A stretch of 34,968 nt of DNA from NCBI GenBank assembly GCA_963815495.1, contig CAWFGW010000022.1, positions 1 to 34,968 on the forward strand, in the 5' to 3' direction. Shown here one piece after another: positions 1 through 10,068 of the stretch. The notes below the pieces were generated by a model. The model was not told the origin of the DNA and made no database searches. It saw nothing but the letters and a program-made list of their open reading frames with translations. Numbering within the stretch: the first letter of the stretch is position 1; the number at the start of each line of letters is the position of its first letter. Position numbers and translations under genes: made by a program. The DNA is from CAWFGW01 sp963815495 (GTDB lineage: Bacteria > Bacteroidota > Bacteroidia > Cytophagales > JAAEPT01).

Positions 1-123
1 CACTTGAATTGTATATTAAAGAAGTAAACAAAAAGTAAAAGGCTTCGTAACTATACACTTTGCCATGGTATTTACTTGTGTTTATGGGATATTTCCTATA
101 TTTAAAAAGTTTATTTTAATAAT

Positions 124-1161
124 ATGAAAACAGTTGGTGCTCTAATAGTGATATTTTTTTTGTTTGGGATGGTATATTCCCAACAAGATCCGCACTTTAG
201 TCACTATACATTCAATGATATTTACAATAACCCTGGAGCATCAGGGGTTGAGGGAGTTACAAGGGCAACGCTGTTACATAGATCTCAATGGGCTGGTTAT
301 CAAACCCAAGGTGTAGGAGATCCCTCTGCGGCTCCTCAAACGCAAGTCCTTACCTTGTCACACCCTTTAAAAATAATGGCGTCACCAGTTGTGAATAGTG
401 GTGTTGGACTTATGCTGGTCAACGATAAGTTGGGGCCGTTAAAAAACATGAGTGCTAAATTATCTTATGCATATCACTACAAACTTAGGAACTCTGCTAC
501 GCTTGGGTTAGGGTTAAGAGCAGGTATTTATTCTCAAAGAATTGATGGCTCGCTTCTAAGAGAGGCTGAGGAAGGCGATGTTGTGGTAGATCAGTTAAGA
601 ACAAGTCCCAGCCAAATTAGGCCTGACTTTGGTTTAGGTGCTTGGTACAGTTCTCGAAAATACTACGTAGGCGTATCAATGAATCATGTAATTGGTTCAC
701 GTTTTAATTTTGGTGCAAATAAAGATAGTTTAAACTCTAAATTAGTTCAACATCTTTACATCACTGGGGGTTATCACATTATGCTTGGCACAAAAGTTAG
801 GGTAACTCCATCAACAATGATTCAATCAGATTTTGTTGAGACAAATTATGTTTATGGTTTTATAGCTGATTTAAATAGATACAAATATTGGTTGGGCTTT
901 AATATTAGACAATCGGTAACTGGTAAATCAGAAAACAACACGACAAGACAAATAGTCACAGATGATTTTGTGTTCATGGCTGGTGTGAGTCTACTTCAAG
1001 ATAAAAGTTTGCGTATTGGCTACTCTTTTGATTTAGTTACTAGTGGTGCTAGAGCTAAAGATTATACCTCCCACGAATTCATGATATCTTATGTTTTACC
1101 ACTAAGTTTGGACAAAACTCCCCCACCTTTAAGAACGCCTCGGTACCGCCACGAAAATTAA
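124..1161 (+). CDS. PorP/SprF family type IX secretion outer-membrane protein
   Basis: 345 aa with an N-terminal signal peptide (hydrophobic residues about 6-18, then YSQQDP). The start of the mature protein, with QDPHFSHYTFNDIYNNPGAS, is the typical opening of the PorP/SprF family, whose members are outer-membrane beta-barrel proteins that associate with T9SS or with gliding adhesins. The rest alternates short polar and aromatic stretches, as expected for a barrel. It sits directly upstream of gldK, the same order as porP-porK-porL-porM-porN in Porphyromonas, which supports a T9SS role. The 184-bp gap to gldK holds a hairpin, so the two may not be strictly co-transcribed. Family assignment is firm. 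Which paralogue it is (PorP itself or one of the several SprF-like proteins usual in Flavobacteriia) cannot be told from sequence alone. Confidence 0.85.
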   Translation: MKTVGALIVIFFLFGMVYSQQDPHFSHYTFNDIYNNPGASGVEGVTRATLLHRSQWAGYQTQGVGDPSAAPQTQVLTLSHPLKIMASPVVNSGVGLMLVNDKLGPLKNMSAKLSYAYHYKLRNSATLGLGLRAGIYSQRIDGSLLREAEEGDVVVDQLRTSPSQIRPDFGLGAWYSSRKYYVGVSMNHVIGSRFNFGANKDSLNSKLVQHLYITGGYHIMLGTKVRVTPSTMIQSDFVETNYVYGFIADLNRYKYWLGFNIRQSVTGKSENNTTRQIVTDDFVFMAGVSLLQDKSLRIGYSFDLVTSGARAKDYTSHEFMISYVLPLSLDKTPPPLRTPRYRHEN

Positions 1162-1273
1162 TGTGGATAACTGTTGTTTTTTTTATTTCTTTTTAGCAAA
1201 TTGTATCGCTCTTTGTGAAATGTATTCAAGCGGGTAATTGGTTCAACTCTTTGCTCTTTGAAAACTTTTCACG

Positions 1274-1299
1274 AAAAGACTTTCGAAAGTCTTTTTATT
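1274..1299 (+). terminator. Hairpin terminator or attenuator between the PorP-like gene and gldK
   Basis: AAAAGACTTTC / GAAAGTCTTTT forms an 11-bp palindrome (1274-1295, so in practice with a small loop), followed by TTTATT. It lies 113 bp after the PorP-like stop codon and about 50 bp before the gldK ATG. It may end the upstream transcript, or attenuate transcription into gldKLMN. No clear TAnnTTTG promoter was found between it and gldK, so partial read-through is plausible. Confidence 0.55.
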
Positions 1300-1345
1300 A
1301 GACTTGGAAAATGAGTAAAATGGGAAACAAATTAAAATTAGTGTT

Positions 1346-2374
1346 ATGAATAAGATTAGTGTCATCACAAAAGTCTGTTACGTACTTGCTATAACAACTT
1401 CTCTGATTCTACAAGGCTGTGGGGGAGGTTATACTGGAAGTGGAGACCTTATAGGTGTTCAAGGAAGATTAGGTTGGGGTCAAACCATACCTTTCGGAAT
1501 GGTGGTAGCGCCATCTGGTACTTTTCATATGGGACAAGCAGATGAAGATGTGGCAGCAACGCAAACCAACCACAACCGTCAGATTACTATCGGTGGGTTT
1601 TACCTTGACGATACAGAGATAACTAATAACGAATATCGCCAGTTTATGGAGGTGATGTTAAATGACTCAATTGATGTATTAGGCGAAGAGTATGTGATGA
1701 CAGAGTTATATCCTGATACAACTGTTTGGGTTAAAGATTTTACTCACCACATGGGAGATCCAATGATGGAGTATTATTATATGCACCCTGCATTTGATGA
1801 TTATCCAGTAGTTGGAGTAGATTGGCATGCTGCTAAATATTTTTGTGAGTGGAGAACTTCTCACATGAACACATGGAGAACTGATAATGGGATGTTCGAA
1901 ATGCCACGTTTTAGATTGCCTTCAGAAGCAGAATGGGAATATGCTGCAAGAGGTGGTCGAGATATGGCCAAATACCCTTGGGGGAATCCATATATCAGAA
2001 ACTCGAAAGGATGTATGTTGGCTAACTTTAAGCCAGGTAGAGGTAATTATTATGATGATGGTTTTATGTATACAGCACCAGTAGCTTCATATTTCTCAAA
2101 TGATTATGGAATCTATGATATGGCAGGTAATGTGGCTGAGTGGTGTGAAGATGCATTTTATGACGCATCAGTACCTGTAGTTTGGGATTTGAACCCAACT
2201 TATTTTAAGGATGATGAACCAAGAAAATTAATTAGAGGTGGTTCTTGGAAAGATATCGCTTACTATTTAGAAACTGGAACTCGTACATTTGAGTACGAAG
2301 ACAGTACAAAGTCTTTCGTTGGATTTAGATGTGTAATGACCTACTTAGGTAGATCATCTGGTGCTGAATTCTAA
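1346..2374 (+). CDS. gldK: Gliding motility / T9SS lipoprotein GldK (PorK)
   Basis: 342 aa. The N-terminus has a lipoprotein signal ending in the lipobox LQGC. The body is a formylglycine-generating-enzyme (FGE/SUMF1-like) fold: GTFHMGQADED near residue 58, FRLPSEAEWEYAARGG near 190, DMAGNVAEWCED near 258, IRGGSWKD near 300 and a closing FVGFRCVM. In the family GldK/PorK forms, with GldN/PorN, the periplasmic rings of T9SS attached to the outer membrane; the FGE fold is structural rather than catalytic. Position immediately before gldL, gldM and gldN separates it from its paralogue GldJ. It is clearly shorter than the roughly 450-490 aa I recall for GldK/PorK; the missing length lies in the middle of the domain rather than at either end, and no frame break is seen. 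Confidence 0.9.
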   Translation: MNKISVITKVCYVLAITTSLILQGCGGGYTGSGDLIGVQGRLGWGQTIPFGMVVAPSGTFHMGQADEDVAATQTNHNRQITIGGFYLDDTEITNNEYRQFMEVMLNDSIDVLGEEYVMTELYPDTTVWVKDFTHHMGDPMMEYYYMHPAFDDYPVVGVDWHAAKYFCEWRTSHMNTWRTDNGMFEMPRFRLPSEAEWEYAARGGRDMAKYPWGNPYIRNSKGCMLANFKPGRGNYYDDGFMYTAPVASYFSNDYGIYDMAGNVAEWCEDAFYDASVPVVWDLNPTYFKDDEPRKLIRGGSWKDIAYYLETGTRTFEYEDSTKSFVGFRCVMTYLGRSSGAEF

Positions 2375-2439
2375 TGAAGTTTTTTTAAAAACGTGTAACC
2401 TAAATCAAAATTGTTAAACTCTTAAATCGGTAGAAAAAA

Positions 2440-3246
2440 ATGGCAAAATCAGGAAGTTTCAAACACAAGTTCTATCACAACATTGCTCCAGTACTTACAG
2501 GTGTTGGTGCATCAGTTGTAATTGTTGGAGCATTATTTAAAATCCAACATTACCCAGGTGCTGGCGTTATGCTTGTGGCAGGATTGGGAACAGAAGCAAT
2601 TCTTTTCTTAATGTTTGCATTTGCACCCGCTCCTAAAGAAGAAGTTGGTCTAGAAGATTGGGCAAAAGTTTATCCTCAATTATCTCAAAGTTATGATGAC
2701 TATTCGGATGAGGAAACTCCAACAGCTGCAAATACAACAAAAGCATTAAGCGAAATGATGGCTAGTGCAAATATTGACCAAAACACAATTAACTCTTTAG
2801 GTCAAGGATTAAACAGCTTAAGTGATAACGTTTCAAAAATGGCTGACTTATCAAATGCTGTATCCGCAACTAATGACTATGCTAGAAATGCAACAGATGC
2901 AGCTAAGCAATTAGAAGCTGTTGGTACTGCATATAAAACTACTGCTGATGCAATGTCAGGAATGGCGTCTGCTGCAACAGATGCTACTGAATATCATGCA
3001 CAAGTTCAAACAATAACCAAAAATCTTGGTTCGTTAAACGCTGTATACGAAATGGAATTAGCAGATGCTAATAACCACTTGAAAGCAATGAATAAATTCT
3101 ATAGCAACTTATCTAGTGCTATGGAGAACATGTCTGAAGCTAGTAAAGATACAGATCAATTCAAGAAACAATTATCTGCATTGTCAAGCAACCTTACTCA
3201 GTTAAACTCTGTGTATGGTAACATGCTTTCTGCAATGAAAGGATAA
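2440..3246 (+). CDS. gldL: T9SS / gliding motor protein GldL
   Basis: 268 aa inner-membrane protein. Two transmembrane helices lie at about residues 16-34 and 40-62, followed by a long cytoplasmic region rich in Ala, Asn and Ser with heptad-like repeats (coiled coil). K34 and H37 at the end of the first helix and E52 in the second match the charged residues described as the proton pathway of GldL (K27, H30 and E49 in Flavobacterium johnsoniae, from memory); the loop between them is about four residues shorter here. With GldM it forms the proton-driven motor that powers type IX secretion and gliding. It follows gldK by 65 bp and precedes gldM by 41 bp. It is longer than the roughly 215 aa I recall for F. 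johnsoniae, the extra length being in the cytoplasmic coil. Confidence 0.92.
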   Translation: MAKSGSFKHKFYHNIAPVLTGVGASVVIVGALFKIQHYPGAGVMLVAGLGTEAILFLMFAFAPAPKEEVGLEDWAKVYPQLSQSYDDYSDEETPTAANTTKALSEMMASANIDQNTINSLGQGLNSLSDNVSKMADLSNAVSATNDYARNATDAAKQLEAVGTAYKTTADAMSGMASAATDATEYHAQVQTITKNLGSLNAVYEMELADANNHLKAMNKFYSNLSSAMENMSEASKDTDQFKKQLSALSSNLTQLNSVYGNMLSAMKG

Positions 3247-3287
3247 TTTGTTGTTCAAGATTTTAAACTATTTAAAAAAATTAGATT

Positions 3288-4949
3288 ATGGCAGGAGGTA
3301 AAGAAACACCACGTCAGAAGCTGATTAATCTGATGTACTTAGTGCTTTTGGCACTATTAGCACTTCAGGTTGGAGCTGAGATTATGGTGAAATTCCTACA
3401 GTTGAATAATTCACTTGCTGATTTCGTAACTGAATCAAGTGCAAAAAGTGGAGATCTTTTATCAAATATAAAAGATAAAGTTCAAGAAAGAGGTGGAAAA
3501 GCTGACGAAAAGAAAGCTTTAGAAGAGGCAGAAACACTTCATAAAATGTCTACTGAGTTAATTTCATTTATCGAAACAAAGATGAAAAATGAAATGATCA
3601 CTCGATCAGGCGGTTACGATGAAGATGGTAAAACTCCATTAGGTATGAAAGATGCTGATGTTTCATCTGTAATGTATCTAGGGGATAATAAAGGTACAGA
3701 ACTCGGTAATGAATTTGAGGCTCGTCTTGATAAATATATTGAGGAGCTCAATAAAATTTATAGTGAAGTAAACGAAGCTACGGGTGGTAAACCAGTAAAA
3801 AATAAATACCCATCAATGACTATGGATGGTAAAGAAGATCCACAGTTTGCTGGTAATGCTGAACAAAAAAACAAGTCGTTCTTGCAATTAGCATTTGATC
3901 ACACTCCTATGATTGCTGCTTTAGCATATTTGACTGAGAAGCAATCTAAAATTGCTGCTTATGAGAAAGAAATTTTGGAGAAACTTAAAAGTATGGTGGG
4001 TGCATCAGATTTTAAATTCGATGAGATTTTCGCTGCATACAAAGCTGAGTCAAGTGTGGTAGCTGCTGGTACTAAGTATAAAGCTCAAATGTTTATTTCT
4101 GCAACTTCATCTGCAATTGTTCCAACAATGAAATGGGGACATGGTGCAGCATCGAATGATATACCAGATAGCAAAATTGTTAATGGTGTAGGTGAAATCG
4201 AATTTACTGCTTCAGCAGGTGCATATGATGCTGAGGGAATTGCTAAGAAAACTTGGGCTGGAGCTATTTCATTGAAACACCCATTGACAGGTAGAGATAC
4301 AACTTTCCCAATTAAGGCTGAGTATAAAGTGTCTAAACCAGTTATTCAGATTCAATCTGCTTCAGTTTCAGCGTTATACAAGAACTGTGGTAATGAATTA
4401 AATGTACAGGTACCAGCTTTAGGTTCAACTTATGATCCTTCTTTTAAGGTGTCAGGAGCTACTTCTAAAGAAGGAAGTAAAAAAGGAGAGGTAACGATTG
4501 TTCCAAGTGCGCCTAATGTTAAACTTTCTGTTTATAGTAATGGAAAACATATTGGGGATCAAGAGTTTAAGGTTAGGTTAATTCCTGAACCAAAGATTGT
4601 TGCTAAATACAGAGGTAAAGAAGTTGATCAAAAGAGAGGAATGACTGCTCCAGGACCAAGGTCTATCGAGATAGATGCTATACCAGACCAATCGTTTAAG
4701 CAATTTCTACCTAAAGATGCTCGTTACAGAGTTGTGTCTTGGGAAGCAATTTTAGTTAGAGGTAAAAGACCTGTTAACAAAAAAGAGTTTAATGAGCCAG
4801 AAGGAAATTTATCTTCATTTGCACAACAAGCTCAACCAGGTGATAGAATCCTGATTGAAGTTAAGCGTGTAATAAGAAGAAACTTCCAAGGTCAAAATGA
4901 AGAAGTTAAGTTAGGAACGATTATAATGAACGTTCCATTAACAGATTGA
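3288..4949 (+). CDS. gldM: T9SS / gliding motor protein GldM
   Basis: 553 aa. A short N-terminal cytoplasmic tail with the typical start MAGGKETPRQKLINLMYL leads into one transmembrane helix (about residues 14-35), then a large periplasmic region. The family partner GldL binds this helix, and the periplasmic domains reach towards the GldK/GldN ring to pass on motor torque. The first periplasmic portion is helical and charged; from about residue 260 it becomes a series of beta-rich domains (for example VSKPVIQIQSASVSALYKN near 348), in agreement with the known D1-D4 arrangement. The frame is intact and the length close to the family norm of a little over 500 aa. It is in the middle of the gldKLMN operon, 22 bp before gldN. 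Confidence 0.93.
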   Translation: MAGGKETPRQKLINLMYLVLLALLALQVGAEIMVKFLQLNNSLADFVTESSAKSGDLLSNIKDKVQERGGKADEKKALEEAETLHKMSTELISFIETKMKNEMITRSGGYDEDGKTPLGMKDADVSSVMYLGDNKGTELGNEFEARLDKYIEELNKIYSEVNEATGGKPVKNKYPSMTMDGKEDPQFAGNAEQKNKSFLQLAFDHTPMIAALAYLTEKQSKIAAYEKEILEKLKSMVGASDFKFDEIFAAYKAESSVVAAGTKYKAQMFISATSSAIVPTMKWGHGAASNDIPDSKIVNGVGEIEFTASAGAYDAEGIAKKTWAGAISLKHPLTGRDTTFPIKAEYKVSKPVIQIQSASVSALYKNCGNELNVQVPALGSTYDPSFKVSGATSKEGSKKGEVTIVPSAPNVKLSVYSNGKHIGDQEFKVRLIPEPKIVAKYRGKEVDQKRGMTAPGPRSIEIDAIPDQSFKQFLPKDARYRVVSWEAILVRGKRPVNKKEFNEPEGNLSSFAQQAQPGDRILIEVKRVIRRNFQGQNEEVKLGTIIMNVPLTD

Positions 4950-4971
4950 TATAGTTGAAAAAAATAAGGAT

Positions 4972-5840
4972 ATGAAAAAGCTACTTGTTATTTTATTTAT
5001 ATCGATTTCAGGTTTGGGATTTTCCCAACCTGAAATTGTTAACGGAGTAAATAAATACTCTACAAAAAATATTCATGAATCTGATGTTATGTACCAAAAG
5101 TATATTTGGAGAGCATTAGATTTAAGAGAAAGACAAAACGAACCTATCTTCTCAAAAAGTAAAGAAATCACTCGTGTGATTATCGATGCTGTTAAAGAAG
5201 GTTTAGTTCAACCATGGAAAAATGATTCTTTAGAAGAAAGTCGAGCTTTAACTAAAGAAGAGTTTTTAGAAGCTATTGAAATACCTTCGACTGAAGCTGA
5301 AGTTACTGAAGAAGATTTAGCTTTCATGGAAAATGAAGTTGATGACTGGGGTGATTTTGGTGATGACGGAGGAGCTGGTGGTGAGATGAGCCTGCAGCAC
5401 CTTTAAACAAAGTAGAGTATTTCTTTGCAAAAGATTTATATCAAATGCAGATTAAAGAAAATCTAGTTTTTGATAAGCAAAGATCTGTAATGTATCATGA
5501 TATTTTAGCAATAACTATGTTAGTACCTGCTGATCATCCAGACAACATTAAAGGTATTGAATTGCCAATTGCTTCTTTTTCTTACAAAGAATTAAAGCAG
5601 AAAGTATTTACTGATAACCCAAATGCAATCTGGTATAACCCATATAATGATGCTGAACATAAAAGTTTAGCAGATGCATTTGAGTTAAGATTATTTTCAT
5701 CATATATTATAAAAGTGAGTAATCCAAACAATGATTATTTAGTTGATATCTATGGTGGTAATCCTAAAACAGGAATAATGGCATCTCAGTGGAAAGAATT
5801 CGAACTATTAGAGTACGAACATAATCTATGGGAATTTTAA
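4972..5840 (+). CDS. gldN: T9SS / gliding protein GldN (PorN), one frame break
   Basis: About 289 aa when both frames are joined. It begins with a signal peptide (MKKLLVILFISISGLGFSQ). The periplasmic domain continues to an acidic and glycine-rich linker (DDWGDFGDDGGAGG), after which the first frame stops at 5406. The rest of the family domain resumes at about 5385 with DEPAAPLNKVEYFFAKDLYQ and runs to a normal GldN end (GGNPKTGIMASQWKEFELLEYEHNLWEF). The change needs one missing base (or two extra) at about 5380-5388. Because the second half keeps full coding quality, a sequencing error is more likely than a real truncation. GldN pairs with GldK in the periplasmic T9SS ring. A bidirectional terminator follows. 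Confidence 0.88.
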
Positions 5841-5862
5841 GAATACAAGTAGCTTTTTCATT

Positions 5863-5897
5863 AAAAGGAAATCATTAATTTGATTTCCTTTTTTTGT
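5863..5897. terminator. Bidirectional terminator between gldN and uvrC
   Basis: A 12-bp stem, AAAAGGAAATCA (5863-5874) with TGATTTCCTTTT (5881-5892), and loop TTAATT. T-rich runs follow on both strands. It ends gldKLMN on plus and uvrC on minus; the uvrC stop codon lies inside the loop (5875-5877). Confidence 0.85.
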
Positions 5898-7670
5898 TTT
5901 TATACTCAATGATTAATGAAGCTTTTTTTAATCCTACTTCTTTAATTAAAATTTCATCTGAAAGCAGTAATATTTGTTTAGTGCTTTTATATTTTTTTAG
6001 AAGAGTGGAAATTGTTTTACCTCCAATACCTTTTATATTCTCCAATTCACTATTGATCGCTTTATTGCTTCTTAAATTTCTATGAAAAGTAATGGCAAAA
6101 CGATGTGCTTCATTTCGTAATTGTTGAATTAATTTTAGTGACTCGCTTTTTTTGTTGATATAGACAGGCGCAGAGTCTCCTGGTGTGTAGATTTCCTCGA
6201 GTCGTTTTGCAATACCAATCATTGGTATTTTGTTTTGAATTGATAAATCTTTCAATGCTTTTTGAGCAGCTCCTAATTGCCCTTTTCCTCCATCAATAAC
6301 AATTAAATTAGGTAGTGGTAGTGATTCTTGTAATAGCCGAGAATATCTTCGATAAACAATTTCATACATTGAGTCAAAATCGTTGGGACCTTCTACTGTT
6401 TTAATTTTAAAGTGCCTATAATCTTTTTTTGATGGTTTAGCATCTTTAAAGCATACCATTGAAGCAACTGGGTTAGTACCTTGGATGTTTGAGTTATCAA
6501 AACACTCAATATGATACAGGTAGGTCTTGAAGTGATAAGTCTTCCTGAAGCTGCTTTAGAACGCGCGTACTGGAACTTTCTGTTGCTTTAGGGTTGTTCT
6601 CTAACTTATACTGCAATGCATTCTTTAGTGCTAAATCAACAATTTTCTTTTTATCGCCAATTTTAGGTACAATAAAGCTAAATGGTGTATCAACCTTGAT
6701 TTCTATATTGCTAATGATTTCAAGTTTATTATCGATCGAATCGAATTCTTTGATAATAATATGAAGTAATATTTCTTCTATAGATTCAAATAGAACTTTT
6801 TTAATTTTGAAATTTTTACTTGAGACAATCGTTCCATTAATTATTTCTAAGTGATTGATATATGTCGATGATTCAGATTCTGTTATTGCGAGTGCATGTA
6901 GATTAATATCTTAGTACCTGATACAATGGATTTATTTTGAAATTTATTAAGTAAATCTAGTTTGTTTTTATAAAAATGTGCTTTTTCAAATTCAAGAAGG
7001 TTAGAGTATTGGATTATTTTATTTTGAAAAAAAGCAAAAGATTCATGAACATTTCCCTTTAATATTTTCCTAACCTCTTCTATTTTTTCTTGATAATCTT
7101 ACGACTTTGTTTGTTTTCACAAGGAGCTAAACAGTTTCCTATATGATATTCTAAACAAAGCTTGAAATTATTTTTTGCGATAGATTTCTCTGTTAATGCT
7201 AATGAGCATGTGCGTATTGAAAAAAGTTTTCTTAATGAATCAATAACAGCATTCATTGCTTTCACATTGGAAAATGGACCGTAGTAATCACCTTCTATTT
7301 CTCGGAACCTTCTTGTACCTATTATTCTTGGGTATTCCTCTTTAGTTATGCAGATGTAAGGAAAAGATTTATCATCACGAAGTTGAATATTATATTTAGG
7401 TGAATTTTCTTTTATGAATGAGTTTTCAAGTAAAAAAGCATCAAACTCAGAATTTACTAAGGTGTATTCAATTCTTGATATTTGACGGACTAAAGCCCTT
7501 GTCTTGTAGTTTATGTTTTTGGAATCTTGAAAATAACTTGATACACGATTTTTTAATTTTTTGGCTTTGCCAACATAAATAAGTGTGTCGTTGGAATCAT
7601 AGTATCTATAGACACCAGGCTCTTGTGGTATAGTCGTGATGTATTGTTTTAATTCTTCAGCTTTTGTCAT
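5875..7670 (-). CDS. uvrC: Excinuclease ABC subunit UvrC, three frame breaks
   Basis: About 596 aa when joined, normal for UvrC, the nuclease that makes both incisions in nucleotide excision repair. The N-terminal GIY-YIG domain is clear (PGVYRYYDSNDTLIYVGKAK near residues 18-37). The middle, 7098-6911, encodes the UVR (UvrB-binding) helices (YQEKIEEVRKILKGN). The RNase H-like domain shows YHIECFDNSNIQG, VIDGGKGQLGAA and EAHRFAI, which hold its catalytic Asp and His residues. The C-terminus has helix-hairpin-helix repeats. Frame changes lie at about 7099-7101 and 6910-6913 (each one base missing or two extra) and at about 6517 (one extra base, in LPYHIECF). The ATG at 7668-7670 shares one base with the stop of the upstream PBP gene, so it is the last gene of the sprE-PBP-uvrC unit. 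Confidence 0.9.
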
Positions 7671-10068
7671 TAAAATCCACCGTCATCATCATTGCTGTTC
7701 CAGTACACTGGCTCACTCGTTTTGAGTGTATCACCATTAGCATTTACAGTTGATTGTTTGCCAGATTTAGATTTACAGTCATATTCAGAAAATTGTAGAG
7801 GTTTTTCAAAGGGCCCTCGTTCTATTTTTAGGTTTTTATCGGCATAAATTTTTTCCATATACTTTCCCCAGATAGGCATTGCCATGCGGGCTCCTTGACC
7901 GTCCACTATAGTTTTAAAATGTACTGATCGGTCTTCACAACCTACCCAAGCTCCAGAAACAAGTTCTTTTGTAACACCCATAAACCATCCATCAGAAAAA
8001 TTTTGTGTGGTTCCTGTTTTTGCTCCAACTTGATTTCCCTCATTAAATACAGAGGGATATCTTCCCCATAGACCTCGTGCTGTTCCACCTTCTTCTTCAG
8101 TGGCACCACGTAGCATATAGAGCATTGTATATGCCGCCTCTTCTGTCATTACTGACCGTTTTTCTTTTTTAAATTCCATGAGAGTGTTACCGTACTTGTC
8201 TTCTATTCTGGAGATGAAAAATGGTTTGGTATAAGTACCTTTGTTGGCAAATGTACTGTAGGCACCAACCATGTCAAACACTGAAACATCAAATGTACCT
8301 AGACACATGGCTGGAACAGCTTCTAAATGACTTGATATACCTAAGTTTTCAGCATACCGTTTAACCATGAAAGGAGTGTTGTCTCCTAAAATTTTCATCA
8401 TATATGCTGTAATAGAGTTTTTTGATCGTGCCATGGCTTGACGAATAGTCATCGTGTCTCCTGTAAAGATACCTTCTGCATTTTGTGGTGTCCAAGTAGG
8501 TTTTTCAGGGTCACCAGTTAAGAAAGTTACCGGGGCATCTACTGCTTTGTAACATGGAGAATAGACATCACCAGCTTCGCCTAATATAGTAGCATATACA
8601 ATAGGTTTAAAGGTTGATCCTGGCTGACGAATACCTTGTTTCACATGATCGTATTGAAAATATTTAAAGTTAATGCCGCCAACCCAAGCTTTAATTTCAC
8701 CTGTTTTAGGGTTCATCGACATAAAACCTGTATGTAAAAAATGCTTTACATAGGCTAAGGAGTCGTAAGAATTTAAAACTGTGTCCACGTGGGAAGGTTG
8801 ATTTGTTTTATAATTCCAAGCAAAAAGCTGCATTGGTCTTTTTGTGTTTAAGAATATCTTGATAGAATCAGGGTGTTCTGCATATCGTTTTTTTGCAGAG
8901 CGATAGGCTTCTGTTCTTTTCATGTTAGTTTCTAAAAAGTCTTTATCTTCTTCAAAACCTCCATTAGCTTTTTCAATACTCCATGGGTTTTGTCCTTTCC
9001 ACACATTGAAAAATGTTTTTTGTTGTTGTGCCATGTGTTCATTTACAGCTTGTTCAGCATAACTTTGCATGGTGCTATCAATGGTTGTATAAATTTTTAA
9101 GCCGTCAGCCCAAAGGTCAATACCTCTTTTCTTGCACCAATAAATAAGGTGGTTGCTTAATACAGATTTGAAATAAAGAGCATGACCAGTGTTGTGATCT
9201 TCAACCGAATGATCTAGCGCTAAAGGCATAGCTTTTATAGAGTCATAAGCTTCTTCAGTAATGAATTTATACTTCTCTAATTGACCTAATACAGTATTTC
9301 TTCTGCGTAAACTATTTTCGGGATTTCTTACTGGGCTATAGTAAGTTGGAGCTTTTAAGACTCCAACTAACACTGCAGCTTCTTCAATTGTTAGTTGGTC
9401 TTGAGGTTTATTAAAAAATGTTTGTGAGGCTACTTTAACACCAAATGCATGACTTCCAAAATCCACGGTGTTAAGGTACATGCTAATAATTTCATTTTTA
9501 GTATAGGATGATTCTAGCCGTACAGCCGTTATCCATTCTTTGGTTTTAATAATAGCCATTCGAATAATTTTATCAAGCGTGCTAGGATCCTCTTCAAGGT
9601 CGTCCATTTACCGTCAAACTCAGCTGAGCGTGTGTCATAGAGGTTTTTAGCAAGTTGTTGAGTGATAGTACTTGCACCCCTTCGTTGACCTCTTAATAAA
9701 GCAAAAGGAATTGATGAAAGCCCTTTTAAGTCAATACCATTGTGTTTTTCAAAACGTACGTCTTCTGTGGCTATGAGCGCATCTAACATGTTCTTTGACA
9801 TGTTTTTATATTCAATAGGGGTTCTGTTATCTCTAAAATATTTACCCATAGATTCACCGCCAGCATAAAAAATTTCTGAGGCAACTGAAGAGGTTGGATT
9901 TTCAAACTCATCGAAACTCGGTAAGTGTCCATATAAGTTGTTTTTATTATTAATCACAGCAGATATGTAACCGATGAATAACCAGACCAACAATAGATAA
10001 ATCACCCACATAGCTATAACAATAATGCGGGGAATTGGAAAATGGTTTTTTAAAGTTGAGTTACTCAT
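7670..10068 (-). CDS. Class A penicillin-binding protein (PBP1A type), one frame break
   Basis: About 799 aa when joined. A short cytoplasmic tail and one transmembrane helix (residues about 13-38) precede the glycosyltransferase (GT51) domain, with ATEDVRFEKHNGIDLKG and RGASTITQQLAKNLYDT. The transpeptidase domain follows, with the active-site SxxK in PGSTFKPIVYATIL, the SxN in ARSKNSITAYM, and KTG in GAKTGTTQNFSDGWF, so both activities look intact. It polymerises and cross-links peptidoglycan at the inner membrane. The frame changes at about 9600-9606 (one base missing or two extra), inside the GT51 domain after EFDGKW. The start overlaps the sprE stop as ATGA (10065-10068), suggesting translational coupling. 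The gene name could be mrcA/ponA; I leave it blank. Confidence 0.88.

Noticed and set aside
51..66. TATACACTTTGCC as a promoter of the PorP-like gene
   Set aside because: TA and TTTGC are three bases apart instead of two and no TTG is well placed, so support is too weak to annotate.
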